Counted from the first letter of the stretch, positions 10,915 to 22,079 are shown. The stretch is 64,000 nucleotides of DNA from Sequoia sempervirens (GCA_007258455.2 VDFB02373365.1:218932162-218996161); one strand, 5' to 3'. A program made the numbers and translations. The notes: generated by a model not told the origin, from the sequence alone.

Positions 10915-11740
10915 ATGAAAAGTTCACCAAGGAGAATAGAGGTGGATAAATTTTTTGGAAATAATTTTAAAATGTGGAAGCTGAAGATGGAAGATCTGTT
11001 GATAGATCGAGATTTGTTGGATGATGTTGACGATAATGTTTCAAGGCCTACATATCCTACTCAGGCTGCTCAATATGATGTTATGGGCTATAAAGCCAAG
11101 GTTCTAATTAGATTGTTCTTGGAAGATTTTTTTTTAATCAATGTCCATGAAGAGACCTTTGCACACAAACTATGGAAAAAGCTTGGTGAGATGTATCAAG
11201 CCAAATATTTAGTGAAAAATATTTTCTTGAGGAAGAAATTGTATTCATTTAGAATGGATGAGGGTGGAAAAATTATAGACCACTAGGAAGCATTCAATAT
11301 GTTGGTAGATTAATTGGCATCAACTGATGTTAAAATAGACGAGGAAGAGAAATGTTAGATCCTAGTTTTTTCTTTGCTTGATTCATGGGATTCTCTTGTT
11401 ATGGCTATTGGGAGTACTTATGTTATATTCAAGACTCAAGATGTGGTGGGTTCTTTGCTTTCTAAAGAGATGAGGAGGAAGGTATCCATCAGTGCCAAGG
11501 ATGCCCTGAATGTTCATGGAATATCTAAGGAAAAAGGAAAGAAGAATGGGAATAGTGACAAATCCAAGTGCAAGGGGAGATCTAAGTCTCCTAGAAAGTC
11601 CAAAGTTCTTTGTTGGAATTGTAGTAATCTTGGACATGTTTGTAAGGATTACAAAGAAGAAATGAAGAAGATAAAGAAGAATTTTGATTTTGATTTTGAG
11701 TCTATGATGGAAGATAGTGACACATTGATTATAGCTTTGG
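10915..11740 (+). pseudogene. Copia-2 gag
   Basis: Starts MKSSPRRIEVDKFFGNN with MWKLKMEDLLIDRDLLD, the usual copia gag N-terminus, followed by LWKKLGEMYQAKYLVKN and LRKKLYSFRM. Stops interrupt it at 11284-11286, ~11311 and ~11356. It then reads open again through LLDSWDSLVMAIGS and a Lys-rich segment. The zinc knuckle at ~11611-11652 is CWNCSNLGHVCKDY: the first two Cys and the His are in place, but the last Cys of CX2CX4HX4C is Tyr. The ATG at 10915 is chosen because it sits just before the conserved start. Confidence 0.8.
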
Positions 11741-12510
11741 CAACTCATGTAGGTAATGATGCATGGTTAATTGACTCGGGTGCATCTTTCCATATGACCT
11801 TTAATAGAGATTAGTTTTCTAAATATGAAGAATTTGATGAAGGTAAGGTGTATGTGGGTGACGATTCTCATTTGGAAATTGTTGGTCATGGTAAAGTTAA
11901 AATTAGGTTTCCTAATGGTAGAATAAAAAGGATTAATGATGTGTTGGATATCCCTAGTTTAGCATGAAATTTGTTATCTATGAACAAATTAATAGATGCA
12001 AATATTCAAGTAGCATTTTCTGATGTAGGATGCAAGATGGTTAGAGATGTAATGGTGATTGCTAAAGGTGTCAGATATGGCACATTTTATAAGCTTTATG
12101 CATGCACTATTGAGTGCAATAGTACTTCTATGAAAATCAAGTCTGTGGAAGAAGTGAGAGTTTTAGCTTCAACAGATGGTCATGGATTTTGTGTACCAAA
12201 GGGTAAGCTTTCTTCTAAATCCAAGTTATCTATAAAAAAAAGTATGGTATGCCACTAGAGACTTGTCCACCTTGTAGAAAAGGATCTAAGGAAATTGAAA
12301 AATAAAAACCTTGTTGAAGGTTTGTTTCATTGTAATTTTGAATTTTATTTCTGTGAGCATTGCATTTATGGAAAATAAAACCATGTTCAATTTTACTTGA
12401 GTTCTCATAAATCTTGTGGTCTATTGGATTTTATTCATTCTAATGTGTTTGGTCCTATAGATGTTCCTTCAATCAGTAAATCCACATAATATGTTTCATT
12501 TATTAATGAT
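11741..12510 (+). pseudogene. Copia-2 protease and start of integrase, cut at 12510
   Basis: AWLIDSGASFHMT (~11761-11799) holds the DSGA active site, followed by a TAG where the family has Trp (NRDWFS). Then VYVGDDSHLEIVGHG, DIPSLA, a TGA where Arg is expected, and NLLSMNKLIDA. The GAG-pre-integrase part reads KNLVEGL and CEHCIYGK. The integrase core begins FIHSNVFGPIDVPS (first catalytic Asp replaced by Asn) and stops at YVSFIND-like sequence. At 12511 the LTR of element P starts, so RT and RNase H are not here. Confidence 0.8.
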
Positions 12511-14325
12511 TGATTAAACATAAATAGGGTTCCACCTTTTAGGAGATGGAACTTAGGACCCATTTCACACTTAAATCATTGGAAACCTAGATACCTCAAC
12601 CAAGTGACTCAATTGAGGGAAGGACTAGGGGTTTCCTTGTGAGATTGGATGGGGGTTCACCATTACAATGATGCTTCAAAGGAGAAATGATAACACTAAT
12701 GCACAAAACCCCAAAAACTTGAAGACACGAAATTATATTGATAAATAAAATAAAAGAGAAAAGTACTTGGAAGAATGATGAAGCCAAATTTAGGTATAAA
12801 AACCCTAAAAATTATTAAATGAAAACACTAATGCACAAAACCCCAAAAACTTGAAGACACGAAATTATATTGATAAATAAAATAAAAGAGAAAAGTACCT
12901 GGAAGAATGATGGAGCCAAATCTAGGTATAAAAACCCTAAAAATAATTACTTTAAGGTGCACTGGGACTCATATGCTAAGCTAGGTGATTTAGTCTTGCT
13001 ATAGGAATTTGCGAAGGATCTGGAATCTTCTAGTGTCTGCTTAGGATCTACAAAAAATTGGAAAAAGGGTTGTACTAGGACTTATACTCCCAAATAGTTG
13101 CAAAGTGTCCCCAAAAAGTGAAAAGTGTCCTTGGAGCAAAATTTTGAATTGAAACTTTGTGAGCCTTTGAAGATAGATTAAATAAGCACTTTCCCACTAG
13201 TTTCATGTAAATAAGTTGGATATCTTGCTCCATATTTGAGTTTCCATGAGACTTGAAAACTTCTTATGACAACTTTGGCAACTTTTGCAACTTTTTCTTC
13301 AAAGGATCTTCAAGCTCCAATTCACCTAGATCTAAAAACACACATTGAGAGAGAAAAATGTTGTGTTAGGGAATAGGGATTTGCCTTCGTCAAACCACAT
13401 TTTGGTAATTAAATTTTGAAATGAAATAGAAAAGCATGAAGGAATGATGAATGAAAAAATGTAATGTTGCAACTCACCAAACCCTTGAAATAAAGGTAGC
13501 AATCTTGTATGAAATAGATCTAATGGATGTGGATCTTGAATCTTGATTGATTTCTCAAAACTTGATCTTGAATGCTTGCTTGAATCATGAAAGCTACATC
13601 ACAAATGTTAGCTCACAAACACACATGATGTATGAAGACTTTGACATGATGCTTGAAATTTTAATGTTGCTCCAAATACTTGATGATTTACTCTTGAATT
13701 CTCTTGTAATCAATCTTGATCATAATATTTGTTATAGGAAGGATTGCATGAAAATTCTAGGTGAGAATATGTGAAATAACCTTGTATTTATACTTGTTTA
13801 TACCAAATTTCCCCAAAATTACAACACTACAAGATGAAATCCTATGTAGGATCATAAGATACTACCAAGAATTTAAATAAGAATAGGTCCAAGTTAAAGT
13901 GGGACTCATACAATAGGTTGGAATATGAGTCCTAGTGGCTTAAACTTGGGACACAACTTTGTAAGAGTTTCTTGTTCAATGTGCAATTTGAAATTAGGTC
14001 CCAAGACCTAGGAGGGACCCATACACTCGAGGTGGCATATGAGCCTGAAATCCCTAGATCTAGAACACATAACTAGGAGCATTTAATTATGATTTTCCAT
14101 TTGTTAAGTGTCATGATTATCCTAAAAAAAATGCATTTAATAAGGCTTATCAATACAAAATAAGACCAATTAAGGAACAAAGAAGCCAAATTTTAATGAA
14201 AAGGGCCCAAAATTAATGTGAATATGTAAAACATATTACAACACCAAATTAAGGCATCCCTTATCTCATTTTGTCAATTAGTCCCAAATTAAGTGAGGAA
14301 AAGGGATACTTTTTTTGTCACTACA
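12511..14325 (-). repeat. Element P 3' LTR
   Basis: Begins TGATTAAACATAAATAGGG and ends GTCACTACA on the plus strand. The portion 12511-13490 aligns with 35000-36509 (which also contains a TIR insertion). The half from 13500 to 14325 has the inverse of motifs in the element Q LTRs, for example the reverse complement of TACAAGGTTATTTCACAT at ~13770. It holds a 132-bp tandem duplication at 12692-12955 that the other LTR lacks. Confidence 0.75.
12692..12955 (+). repeat. 132-bp tandem duplication inside the P 3' LTR
   Basis: Two units (12692-12823 and 12824-12955) begin AACACTAATGCACAAAACCC. They are nearly identical and include GAAATTATATTGATAAAT and GGTATAAAAACCCTAAAAAT. The 5' LTR of P has one unit only. 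Confidence 0.85.
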
Positions 14326-14345
14326 TTTAACCTCCACTTTAGTGA
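14326..14345 (-). promoter_or_regulatory. Element P polypurine tract
   Basis: The plus strand TTTAACCTCCACTTTAGTG gives CACTAAAGTGGAGGTTAAA on the element strand, directly before the 3' LTR start. The same tract occurs in element R (53118-53135) and element Q (30493-30508). Confidence 0.75.
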
Positions 14346-15484
14346 GATGAGGAACTTACTTCACACTCTCATGAAAGTAGACACTCAAGATGGTTCGAAG
14401 TGTACCAATTTGGATGGTATAGAATGACAAGGATTAAGGGGATGTTCAAGCCCTCATGATCCAAGATCCTATTTCAAACCAATATAGGAACAAAAGAACA
14501 TGCATGCAAATGATGTATGAAGCAACAACAAGATACAAGCATACACCGTCAAAGACATAAAGAATAAATAAAAATAAAAAGAGGGTGGATCAAGCCTCAA
14601 ACATTTGTACAACATGATGTGGATAAGATATAAGTTGTTTTTCAAAAACAAAATGTTTACAAGTGGAACACGATGTCCACTATACAAACTGAATGCACAC
14701 TCACAAGAACTAGTGAAACCTCATGCCATCCACTAGGTGAGCCCCCAGAGACACATACACACATAGTCGGTATGTTCTCACATAGACAAGCAAGTAGCTA
14801 TGGGAAAGTCATGCCTAATTTTGGCTCCCATACATACTAACCATATCAAAGCCATACCTTTTGGTAAATTTTATAAGGCACCACAAAATGAAACTTCAAG
14901 CTTATGAACAACATGTAAGTAAAAATTTGTTCAAAGGTGCTTTTCTTAGTTCGTGTAAGTTCTCTACTTAGTGAAAATCATGTCTAATGTCTCCAAGAGA
15001 GGAAAAATTAAAGAAATATCATGTTCTTGGAGGAAATCAAGCCCAATGACACCACCAAGAAAAGGACACATCACAATAATAAAGAAAATCACACAATGAA
15101 ACATGAGAAATGTTGAAAGATAATATTTTTCAATGTATGCCCCCAGTTTAAAGTGATTTCTAACACCATTAATATGAGAAATCAGCTTTAAAATAGCCAA
15201 TGAAGAAGACGTGAGAGGTTATTCAGAAAGCGCTATGCCAAGTCACATGTTCTCAAATGAAACTACATCATGAACAAAAGGTTGCCCCCAAAATGTAATG
15301 CTAAACATAGAAAGATAAGTATGTCACTTGTGATCCAACTTAAGGCATGTCATTCACATCTAAAGATTTCTCTTCTATATACATGGAAGGCAATCAACTA
15401 TCCAAAAGAGACAATGACAAGTGTTATACGGGAACAAGGCTACCTAACCCCCTTGCCCCCACTAGGTGCAAGACAAAGATGAGA
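14346..15484 (-). other. Element P 3' internal region, non-coding
   Basis: No protein signal. It aligns in the same orientation with element R at 53136-54200 and in inverse orientation with element Q at 28700-30490. Shared landmarks include TTGCCCCCACT followed by GTGCAxGACAA, and a TTAAGGCATGTC block. The three elements are therefore one family. Confidence 0.65.
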
Positions 15485-15903
15485 AAAGATGATTGATGAA
15501 AACCTTGGAAATCAATATCAATTAGAGGAGATAAATGCTTTAACACAAGGAAGAGCACCACAATCCTTAAGATGTTGAATTTTATTACCCAAATCCATAC
15601 ATTCATTAGTAGAATGACCATGAACTCTATGATATGCACAAAATGAACTCTTGTAGTAAAATTTCTTTCATGTTTTTGGAGGGATAGGTATCAGGTGATA
15701 TAGGAGAATTCTCGACAAGATACTCTCTTGGTCAATATAATATGTTCCTTAATTTTGCAACAAAGATATCTCTTGCTTAGTACTAGGTGTCATATTTACA
15801 CAAGACTCTCTAGATTGCAAGATTTTGTTCTCTCCTTGAAGGGAGAGTGTAAAATCTAATGAGCTCCTATTGTTACTAAGACATGTCCTAGGAGTAATTT
15901 TTG
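15485..15903 (-). pseudogene. Element P gag fragment with CxxHxxxGHxTxxC zinc finger
   Basis: The minus strand encodes FCAYHRVHGHSTNEC at 15599-15643, then MDLGNKIQHLKDCGALP. This is the gag zinc finger of a plant Ty3/gypsy lineage, with Cys, His, Gly-His and Cys in place. Upstream (15650-15903) the frame is largely open with ITKITPRT, SSLDFTLSLQ and STKQEISLLQN. It is out of frame by one shift near 15660. After ALPCVKAFISSN a stop follows and the non-coding 3' region begins, so pol seems to have been lost. Element Q is inserted at the upstream end. Confidence 0.65.
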
Positions 15904-15908
15904 TGATG
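15904..15908 (+). repeat. Target duplication TGATG, left copy (element Q)
   Basis: The same five bases occur at 32156-32160 directly after the right LTR of element Q. Confidence 0.75.
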
Positions 15909-17527
15909 TGTAGTGTAAGAAAATGGACCCATTTACATTTTCACACTTGTTTGGGCCCTCCCTGCTAAAATTGGGCTTCTTTATGCCTTATTTGGTCCTA
16001 TTTTGCATCCAAAAGCCTTAATTAATGCATTATTCCAAGAATAATCCTGACATATATAAATTAAACATTTATATTTTAATGATTTTGGATTGTATGTCCC
16101 ATATTTTGTGATCTAGGACTCATATGACACCTTGGGCATATGGATCTCACCTATGTTTCGGGGCCTAGATATAAAATTTGGCATAAAATTAAACATTTCT
16201 TGAAAAATGTGTCCCAAGATTTACCTAATGGGACTCATACACCCCAACTAGAATATGAGTCCTACTTAGCCTAGACCTAATTTAAATTCAAATTCTTGGC
16301 GGGGTTTTATTCTCCTAGATCTAATGTCGACTTGTAGTGTTGTAATTTCATGAAATTTGACATAAAAAAAGTATAAATACAAGGTTATTTCACATATCTT
16401 CTCCCAGAAACTTTAACATGAGAAAGTGTGACATAAGTATTCAAGCATTATAGAAATTAAAGAGCATTCAAGAGAATTCAAGAGTTGATTATTAATAATT
16501 TTGGAGCTATATTCAAGATTCAAGCATCATCATGCATCAACTTTTTGTTTGAGCTTACATTTGTGATGTAGGTTCTTATGATTCAAGCAAGCATTCTATT
16601 CAAGATCCATATAATTCAAGAAAGATTCAAGATATACATTCATGCTAGCCATTACATACAAGATTTCAAACTTTTATTCAAGGGTTTGGTGAGTTGCAAA
16701 GTAACATATTTCTTCATTCATCATTCCTTCTCTCTATTTCATTTCATTTCAAGGTTTGATTACAAAAAGGGGGTTTGACTAAGGAAAACCCCTATCCACT
16801 AACACAACAATGTTTTTCTCTTTTTTAGTGTGTGATTTGTAAATATAGGTTATTTAGGTTGAACATCCATTGAAGAGAAAGTTTGGAGAAAATTTTCAAG
16901 TTGTCAAAGTTGTTATCTACATTACAAGATCACAAAAAGTCACCTACATAGCAAAATATAGTTATTTAGACTTAGAGATTTGATAGGAGAGAAGCTACAG
17001 GAGAATACTAGAGGATATTAGAGTTTTGGTTCTACCCTAATACTGGGACTAAATTACCACTTGTGGCATATGAGTCTCAGTAGACCTATATTCAAGCATT
17101 TTCTATAGATCCTAGTTTAGCAGTTCTAGATTCTAGTTTTGGCCTAAAACCCTAAATTGTGACTAAATCGCACCTACTAGCATATGAGTCACAGTGTACA
17201 TCAAAAAGAAACATTTCCAATATTTCAAACCTTCATTCAAGCCTCTTCAGGTTTCTAGGTGCACCTCTATACTTTCTCAATTTACTGTTATGATTTGAAT
17301 TCATTTCTAGGATTTACATTTCTTTTCTTTTGAAGCCCTAGCTTGGTGGTGAACCCTCTTATTGTATTTAATTACACCCTAGGAAACCTTCTTATAGATC
17401 TCTTTCCCTAATTCCATCCTTGGATTGAGATCTCTAGGGTTTTCTTAAGTGAAACTTGTAGAAAATTGGTTGTTCTATGTCCTAAAAACACATCTATCCA
17501 CATAAGAAAACCATTTTCAAGGTTTCG
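15909..17527 (+). repeat. Element Q 5' LTR
   Basis: Starts TGTAGTGTAAGAAAATGG and ends AAGGTTTCG, three bases before the PBS. The right LTR ends TTTCA, so the final A is mutated to G here. A segment near 16378-16400 reads GTATAAATACAAGG, a good TATA-box candidate (TATAAATA at 16371-16378). The transcript would then start ~30 bases downstream, close to TTATTTCACA. Confidence 0.8.
16369..16380 (+). promoter_or_regulatory. Candidate TATA box in Q 5' LTR
   Basis: GTATAAATACAA matches the plant TATA consensus. It is kept at 30964-30976 in the other LTR of Q and, inverted, at ~13780 in the LTR of P. Its conservation in three LTRs supports a promoter role; this is inference. Confidence 0.5.
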
Positions 17528-17530
17528 TTT

Positions 17531-17539
17531 TGGTGAACC
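17531..17539 (+). promoter_or_regulatory. Element Q primer-binding site, non-Met type
   Basis: TGGTGAACC lies three T after the LTR end. It would pair with a tRNA ending GGTTCACCA. The same nine bases, at the same distance, are the PBS of P (34988-34996), and with one change of R (56146-56154). Confidence 0.65.
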
Positions 17540-17677
17540 TATCCTCTAGAGCACCTTATTTCTGATTTGGAGTCCATCATAGTCCTAGATCTAGTTTACA
17601 TTAACTTTTCATTAGGTTTTTCATTAGTTAATTTTCATCTAGGGTTTCTAAATCTTACATTAGTGAAAGTGCATATA

Positions 17678-18214
17678 GGGGTAAGTGCACCAAGATGGTT
17701 CCCAAAAAGGGGGCTTAAGTGGCCACTTTTTTTCTAAAATCAGGAAATGTTGACCTTGAACGTGAAATTGAGGATAGTTACACTCAAAATTTTGAGATGG
17801 AACAAAAACAAGGATTGAAGTGCTCTGAGTCTACTTTCTAAACTACTAATTTATTTTGAAAATGGTTGAGATTAAGGGGTTCAATAAAGGGATGTACACA
17901 AATTGGTGTTGTTTTTGTTAAAAAAAAATAGCAACTCATGTACGATGTAAGCATGGTGACCTTTTTTTTAGTATTTTTAAAATCTCTATGGTCAAAAGTT
18001 AGCTAATAGTATCTAGTTGGTGCACAATTTTTCTGATAATTTTTTAATGAATATTTGATTTTTTACTAATTTTCTAAGTGGGCACTTGCTAAAAAGCATA
18101 ATTTTGGCCGTGCTCCCCCTAAAAATTTTGGGAAGTAATAGATTTTTTAAAATTTTTATTTCTTAAAAGTTTTAAAATGGAGTCTAGCTTCTAAAAATAT
18201 AATTTATTTAAAAT
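17678..18214 (+). mobile_element. Diverged TIR-element fragment running into the gap
   Basis: It starts GGGGTAAGTGCACCAAGATGG and has GGGCTTAAGTGGC soon after. The TIR elements at 26521 and 35192 start GGGTATGTGCA, then ATCAxCATGG, then CCCTTAAGTGG. A TTTCTAAACTACTA block is also shared. The right half is lost in the N gap. Confidence 0.45.
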
Positions 18215-18314
18215 NNNNNNNNNNNNNNNNNNNNNNNNNNNNNNNNNNNNNNNNNNNNNNNNNNNNNNNNNNNNNNNNNNNNNNNNNNNNNNNNNNNNNN
18301 NNNNNNNNNNNNNN
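18215..18314. other. Assembly gap (100 N)
   Basis: Exactly 100 N, the usual placeholder for a gap of unknown size. Distances across it should not be trusted. Confidence 0.98.
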
Positions 18315-18365
18315 AAAGATAATTATAAGGTCAGTACTAATGTTTTCTCACATTTTGTTTCCTTT

Positions 18366-18710
18366 TTGCTTGATATTCAAGTCCCTAAGCAAATGATTCT
18401 GCACCTGATAATGGAGATCTTTCCTAAGTGTTACATTGGTGGCCTTCGTCAAGTATTGATGAATGAAATATATGGCCTTAGACTCCCCATGGTGAGCGAC
18501 CTCCACCGACACATCAAAGAAGATGCAGTGGTGCCATGGGTACCATTTCTAAGCGGGTTCCACATTCTAACACATGAAGAGCCCTGCAAGAGGGTCACTT
18601 GTGCCTGCCACCTCTTGCTACGTTGCTACAATGTGGTGTTGTTCTATAATGTGAAGTGGTATACTGACTTTGAAGGACTTGGTATATCCCCCGCCACTGG
18701 CCATTGTTGA
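18366..18710 (+). CDS. Unrecognised 114-codon reading frame
   Basis: I do not recognise this protein. It runs from an ATG-less start near the gap (the first codon here is TTG) to a TGA at 18708-18710. It contains HEEPCKRVTCACHLLLRCYN, a Cys/His-rich stretch, and a FYNVKWYTDFEGLG end. The frame is also open upstream to the gap, so it may be the 3' end of a longer frame. It could equally be chance in a decayed element. Confidence 0.25.
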   Translation: MLDIQVPKQMILHLIMEIFPKCYIGGLRQVLMNEIYGLRLPMVSDLHRHIKEDAVVPWVPFLSGFHILTHEEPCKRVTCACHLLLRCYNVVLFYNVKWYTDFEGLGISPATGHC

Positions 18711-19134
18711 TGCTGATGCTCCTATTGTTGTTCCTAATGCTACTAATGATGCTCCCATTGCTGCTACTTAAGACTTAATACTTTTCATATATTTTATATA
18801 TATATTCCTAAAAAATGATTTTGTCATATATAAAAACTACTTAGTACATAGATATACTTTAAAAGTATGGCCTCAAAGCCATTTTAGAAGTGTAAAACCA
18901 AAGTATATGATATTATTGAATTAATATACAACTTTAACTAAATTTTTGTCTCTTTTGCTTCCTATAATTCTGCAATATGGGTTCCCTTTTCTCCTTTCGC
19001 ATATGGGTTCTTTTTCATTTTTTGCATATCGGTTCATTTTAATCCTTCATAGGTTGCTTTTGGAAATACCAGCCGAACAAGAAAACACAAATGAAAACTT
19101 ATAATATTTACATAAGCAGAACAATTAACAAGCT
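18711..19134. other. Unassigned AT-rich stretch
   Basis: It holds a GATGCTCCTATTGTTG-like short repeat (~18710-18770) and a TATATATATA run near 18800. It would be the expected place for the 3' LTR of element G, but no match to the sequence right of 25010 was found by eye. Confidence 0.3.
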
Positions 19135-20160
19135 TAATTAAAAAATTTGAGGTGGATTCTGTTTACTGGAATCCCCAATGCTTCTTTCTCAATATTTTCT
19201 AATTTGAATGTGTTGTGTTTCCTACATTGAATTATTCTAAAGCAAGCTTCCCATAGACAATCAAATTTTCTATGTTGGCTAGGCTGTGCAGCTCTCTCAT
19301 TGAACGCCAACACTACATCTCTGCATTTAAGACCCAGTTATGAGGATTTCTTGTCAAACCATCTTTTCACCACCTATTAGTGGTTAAACATAATTTTTAG
19401 GGCCTTTTCTCTTTTTTCTTGTACTTCTAGTAACTTGGCCAACTGAACCTCCATGGCTCCATTTTCCTCAACTTCTATGGATTTGAGCAACTATAGTGTA
19501 GGAACCTCCATGGAGATGGGAAATAGCACTTCTTTCCCATATACTAATTCATATGGAGAAGTTTTGAGAATTTTCTTAGGGTTTGCATGATCTACCCAGA
19601 GTGTTGCCCAAAGGTTCTTGTGCCGCTCCTTCAAATTTTCTGACCCGATTCTTTTAATGAGTTGAACTAAATTTTTATTAGTCAACTTGACCAAGCCATT
19701 CCCCTATGGGTAGTAATTTGATGAAATTTTTAAGAATATTCCATGCACGAGTGCGAGTTAACATACCTTATAACCCAATAAATACTTAGTGTTGTTAGAG
19801 ATGATTGTCTTTAGCGGGCTGAATCTCATTACTAGTTCCTCGAGGAAGTTCACAATCTTTGGCTCTATTTCATTCTTTAGGAGCATGGCCTCGCTCTATC
19901 TAGTAAAATAGTCAGTAGCCATGAGGATCCATTTGTGTCTGGCACTTGAAGTGGGATTAATCATCCCGACAAAATCAAGGCCCCATTGAGCAAAAGGTTC
20001 CTCCTTGGTGTAAATAATTGGCATTCCTTGTAGGCCTTAACTAAAGAGTGTGAGGCATTGAATAGCATAGGCTTGAAATATCTGGCACATATAATTTTGA
20101 TAGTGGTGGTTTTTGCAGAGAAATTTTTGCTCGCATGACTACTATGGAAAGTGTCAAGAA
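19135..20160 (-). pseudogene. Element G integrase
   Basis: The HHCC zinc finger is at ~20000-20160 (FHSSH then CKECQLFT). The core begins FAQWGLDFVGMINPTSS (~19930-19980), with the first catalytic Asp in ATDYFTR/GLDFVG. KTIISNNTKY (~19785-19810) has Asn where the second Asp belongs (codon at 19794-19796). SNYYPxGNGLVKLTNKN has Lys where the catalytic Glu belongs (codon 19686-19688; family GLAESTNKN). Then ALWVDHANPKKILKTSPYELVYGKE, and a C-terminal GPF/KFD-type module near 19140-19300 ending PVNRIHLKFF. It is inactive through two of three catalytic residues and several stops. Confidence 0.85.
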
Positions 20161-20399
20161 TTCTCTTTGCCTGTTAAATGGTGACACACCATAGTAGAAC
20201 ACCATTGAAGATGACCCCTTCAAGAAGTACATATCTACTATTCTACAATCTATAGAATCTTCTCTTTTGAGAAGGAAGGCCAAATGGATTTTTTTGATAT
20301 ACATGAATCTTACCCTATCTGCTAGCCAATAGCCTTTGGACTTAGGTTCATTTGTTAGAACAAGTTTAGGTTGCTCTTCTTCAGCTGCCATTTCTTCAT

Positions 20400-21043
20400 C
20401 ATGTTCTAAATACTTGCACAATCCTCTTCCTTGGACATTCTTTGTGGGCTTGACCTTAATATCATATTCGAGGATCATAGAGATCCAATTGGCCATTTTT
20501 TAGTAATTTTTCCTTCCATGATATACTCACGCACACTAGAATGAATGACATATACAATCACCTTGTTGCAAGATATGAGGTGTCAAAACTTCTTAAGTCC
20601 CTTAAAATTGGTGAATTCTTTCCTTTTGATGAAGTTGTAGTTCATCTCATAATCTTTTAAGGTCTGGGAGTGAAATGCTATTGAATGTTCTCCCTTTCTT
20701 TCATCATTTTTTTGGTTAAAACAATAGTGATCTTGGATTTGCTACTAAATACATACATTATGAAGTCATTTGATATGTTTGGATTCACCAACTTAGGAGC
20801 TGAAGAAATAGGATCCTTAACCTTCTCAAACGTTTCTCTAGCTTCCTTTTTCCATTTGAAAAACTGATCCTTTTTGAGAATTAGGGTGATAGGTCTAATT
20901 ATTCTTACAAAATCATAAATGAATTTTCTCACAAAATTTACCTTTCCTAGAAAATACCGAACTCCCTTCTTATTGACTCGAAGGGGAAGCTCTATGATTT
21001 CCTTCACCCGCTCCAGATGGATTGCAATTCCATCTTTGGACAC
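20400..21043 (-). pseudogene. Element G RNase H (gypsy type)
   Basis: The connection segment reads HLERVKEIIELPLRVNKKGVRYFLGKVNFVRKFI and PITLILKKDQFFKW, the hallmark of gypsy pol after RT. Further on come FHSQTLKDYEMNYNFI (family pattern SQxLxxxExNY), KGLKKF, VREYIMEG and ISMILEYDIKVKPTKNVQGRGL. Frameshifts fall near 20690 and 20520. This domain degrades RNA in the RNA-DNA hybrid. Confidence 0.85.
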
Positions 21044-21745
21044 ATTTTTTCAGGTTTAGGGATATCTTGTTCAAGGTGATCAAAATGATCATCCTTATGC
21101 TTGGAGAATACTGTAATATCATCAAGGTAGATCAAGATGATTTTATTGATTAACTCATTAAAAGAAATACCCATTGCTTGCTGGAAGGTGGCTCTTGCAT
21201 TTGAGAGGCTGAAACACATGTTTTCATATGAAAACATTCCCTACTTCGTAGTGAACCTTGTTTTGTGTTAGTCCTCTTCTTTTACCCAAATCTTGTTGTA
21301 ATTAGAGAAGCTATCCAATATAGAAAACATCTCTGACCCTGCCACTATTTGTAAGATAGACTCTATGGAAGGAAAGGGGTAGTGGTCCTTTAAGAATGCT
21401 CTGTTCAAGTCCTAGAAATTGACACATAGGCAGATGTCTCCATTCTTCTTTTAGACCAGAACTAGGTTAGATACTCATATACTGTGCTTGATTGAGAAGA
21501 CGATCAAGGACTGAATTAACTTTGTCAGTTCTTGAGCCATCAAGGCTTCAATTTTTGGATTTACTCGCCTTTGCTTATGGTAGACAGGTTTTGCTCCTTT
21601 TGTCAACTCTATAGTATGCTAGATGATTTCAAGATCATATCCTTTGAGGTCATCATATGACCATGCCACTACCCCGTATTTCTCATAGAAATGGATGAGT
21701 CTTTCTTTATGATGATGTGAGATATGTTTTTCGACTATAAGCTTC
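21004..21745 (-). pseudogene. Element G reverse transcriptase
   Basis: Landmarks in order: AWSYDDLKGYD and IELTKGAKPVYHKQRRVNPK (~21600-21700), then VSNLVLVxKKNGDICLCVNF, KDHYPFPSIESIL, FSILDSFSNYN, MFSYENMCFSLSNARATFQQAM, and IYLDDITVFSKHKDDH. The catalytic YLDD is intact at 21118-21129. The FxLxNAxATFQ block is normal. Stops lie at several Trp, Arg and Gln positions, and a frameshift near 21740. This is the best preserved enzyme domain in the window. Confidence 0.88.
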
Positions 21746-21748
21746 CTT

Positions 21749-21985
21749 CTATCTCCAACCTGAAGATCTGTAGTCACTTTTGTCTACTACAAACTTCCTC
21801 TTTCCATTTCTTGCATCATCACAATCAAATAGGTTTTTGAGAGTGACTAATCGTTTTGGAAGCTTGTTGGACCTTAATTGAATAATTTTCCCTTCATAGG
21901 CTTTGACAATTTTTGGTTGGATTTGCACAGTGAACTCTCCTGACTGTTGGATGAATGAGGCAATGTGTTCATCACTTTTGAACAC
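21749..21985 (-). pseudogene. Element G linker between extra RNase H and RT
   Basis: An open stretch that reads FKSDEHIASFIQQSGEFTVQ and IIQLRSNKLPKRLVTLKNLFD. The end (LPKRLVTLKNLF) is typical of the segment before RT in conifer-type gypsy proteins I know. No catalytic motif. It is in the same frame as the neighbouring domains apart from shifts at both ends. Confidence 0.6.
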
Positions 21986-22079
21986 TTGCCAGCATTTACC
22001 ATTAACTGAGATTTCCAGTTAGATGATCACTCATATAGAGTGTGTGTTATGAATTAAGTTGGAAGTAGGATCAAATTGA

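Noticed and set aside
15424..15639. 71-codon minus-strand frame as a membrane protein
   Set aside because: The same bases in another minus frame encode the gag zinc finger FCAYHRVHGHSTNEC, which explains the sequence.
18315..19134. 3' LTR of element G
   Set aside because: Position fits, but I could not align it with 25011-26140.
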